Assembly: GCA_016765435.1 (NCBI GenBank)
Contig: JAESPY010000221.1
Location: 1 to 15,579 of the forward strand
DNA length: 15,579 nt
Direction: 5' to 3'
From: Emcibacter sp.
GTDB taxonomy: Bacteria; Pseudomonadota; Alphaproteobacteria; Sphingomonadales; Emcibacteraceae
Shown: positions 14,578-15,579 of the stretch, one piece after another
Layout of the letters: each line of letters opens with the position of its first letter
How positions within the stretch are numbered: position 1 is the stretch's first letter
Position numbers and translations under genes: made by a program
Notes under the pieces: generated by a model
Database searches by the model: none
Told to the model about the DNA's origin: nothing
What the model saw: only the letters and a program-made list of their open reading frames with translations

Positions 14578-15579
14578 TTACTCTTTTAACAACAGAGGGA
14601 ATTCTTTACCCTTAATTGCTTTTCCCATGCCTGACAAGCTTGGATTTTTTAAAAAATAATCATGGGCCGAAAACCCATTGTCTCCGGGATCGGCACGTTT
14701 GTAGGAATGATCCGGCTGCAAATGCCAGCTTTGCACATTATCCTTCAGATTGGCCACCATGACCTGTCCCAAAACCCGTGATTTGACCGTTGAGTTCTCT
14801 AAGGGAATCATGGCCTCAACCCGGCGTTCAAAATTCCGAGGCATCCAGTCAGAAGAAGAAATATAAACCTGCGCATGATCCGATGGCATCTTATGACCAT
14901 TCCCAAAACAGGTAATCCGCGAATGTTCCAAGAATCGACCCACAATGCTTTTCACCCGAATATTCTCTGACATGCCGACCACACCGGGACGCAGACAACA
15001 TATACCGCGCACAATCAGATCAATGGACACCCCAACGCAGGAGGCTTCATAAAGCTTATCGATGATAATCGGGTCAACAAGAGCATTCATTTTGGCCCAA
15101 ACGCTGGCGGGTTTACCTTTGCGAGCAAAGTCCATTTCACGGTCGATCATATCAATCAATTTATCACGAATACCGTAGGGTGATATCACGGCCTTTTCCA
15201 ACATCTTTGGCCGGGCATATCCCGTCAAATAATTGAAAATATGTATGGCATCGCGGCCCAAAGCCTCATCATCAGTAAAAAACGACAGGTCGGTATATAT
15301 CTTGGCGGTAATAGCGTGATAATTTCCCGTCCCGTAATGGATATAGGTGCGAAGCTGTTCATTCTCCCGCCGGACAATCACCGATATTTTGGCATGGGTT
15401 TTCAATTCCAGAAAACCATAAACGACTTGTACCCCGGCCCGCTCCATATCACGGGCCCATTTGATATTCCGGGCTTCGTCAAAACGCGCTTTCAATTCCA
15501 CAAGGGCGGTAACCGATTTCCCGGCCTCCGCCGCATCAATCAGAGCGCTAACAATGGGCGAATCTTCGCTGGTCCGGTA
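14578..15579 (-). CDS. ppk1: Polyphosphate kinase 1, C-terminal part (5' end outside window)
   Basis: Builds polyphosphate from the end phosphate of ATP through a phospho-histidine intermediate. The frame is open to the window edge: it starts in [20 protein letters not shown] and continues into [16 protein letters not shown], a PPK1 hallmark. Both phospholipase-D-like active-site histidines are present, one in LKTHAKISV (the E. coli H435 region) and one in [10 protein letters not shown] (the H592 region). [22 protein letters not shown] is the family's conserved block. About 333 residues, near half the protein, are visible. It is followed after 5 bp by ppx on the same strand, the classic arrangement of opposing enzymes of polyphosphate metabolism in one operon. 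Confidence 0.95.
   Translation of the reverse strand, partial: YRTSEDSPIVSALIDAAEAGKSVTALVELKARFDEARNIKWARDMERAGVQVVYGFLELKTHAKISVIVRRENEQLRTYIHYGTGNYHAITAKIYTDLSFFTDDEALGRDAIHIFNYLTGYARPKMLEKAVISPYGIRDKLIDMIDREMDFARKGKPASVWAKMNALVDPIIIDKLYEASCVGVSIDLIVRGICCLRPGVVGMSENIRVKSIVGRFLEHSRITCFGNGHKMPSDHAQVYISSSDWMPRNFERRVEAMIPLENSTVKSRVLGQVMVANLKDNVQSWHLQPDHSYKRADPGDNGFSAHDYFLKNPSLSGMGKAIKGKEFPLLLKE

Overview
The window looks like chromosomal DNA of an alphaproteobacterium with moderate G+C, most likely near the Rhodospirillales or a neighbouring order. The basis is the protein style, the ppk-ppx / rnd / aspS neighbourhood, an AspRS with the His expected of a non-discriminating enzyme, and a GAAC-N7-GAAC motif matching the alphaproteobacterial LexA box. 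The genus cannot be read from the sequence alone.

Layout. Bases 1-631 are the 3' end of parE (+). From about 632 to 3261 lies a visibly A+T-richer islet of four minus-strand genes: a HxGH cytidylyltransferase, a CDP-alcohol phosphatidyltransferase, a small secreted protein and a membrane protein ending in a zinc ribbon. The first two look like one lipid-headgroup cassette, bracketed by inverted copies of an ATCAATGRGGTCA-like motif. Next comes an alpha/beta hydrolase (-) whose first codons carry an apparent one-base deletion. Divergent from it are an RhlE-type DEAD-box helicase, a GGDEF diguanylate cyclase with a structured leader, and a PaaG-like crotonase, all on +. A 59-codon single-span membrane protein (7673-7852, +) follows, with a LexA-type box over its promoter and a long inverted repeat covering its ribosome site. 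Then come a chorismate mutase-like gene (-), a TPR/SPOR lipoprotein (-), a 62-residue orphan (+), a strong hairpin terminator, aspS (-), rnd (+), and the ppk1 and ppx pair (-) running off the right edge.

Function. Most of the window is housekeeping: DNA decatenation, RNA remodelling and processing, aspartyl-tRNA synthesis and polyphosphate turnover. ppk1 and ppx are 5 bp apart and make and degrade polyphosphate. rnd and ppx converge and overlap at their stop codons.

The strongest candidate for something new is the 7586-7852 unit. A good -35/-10 pair is overlapped by a LexA-like site, the likely transcript starts downstream of the left hairpin arm, and the product is a tiny membrane protein. 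This looks like a DNA-damage-induced membrane peptide gene whose translation is shut off on read-through mRNA. No tRNA, rRNA, CRISPR array or intact transposase was seen, and no gene-free stretch exceeds 300 bases.
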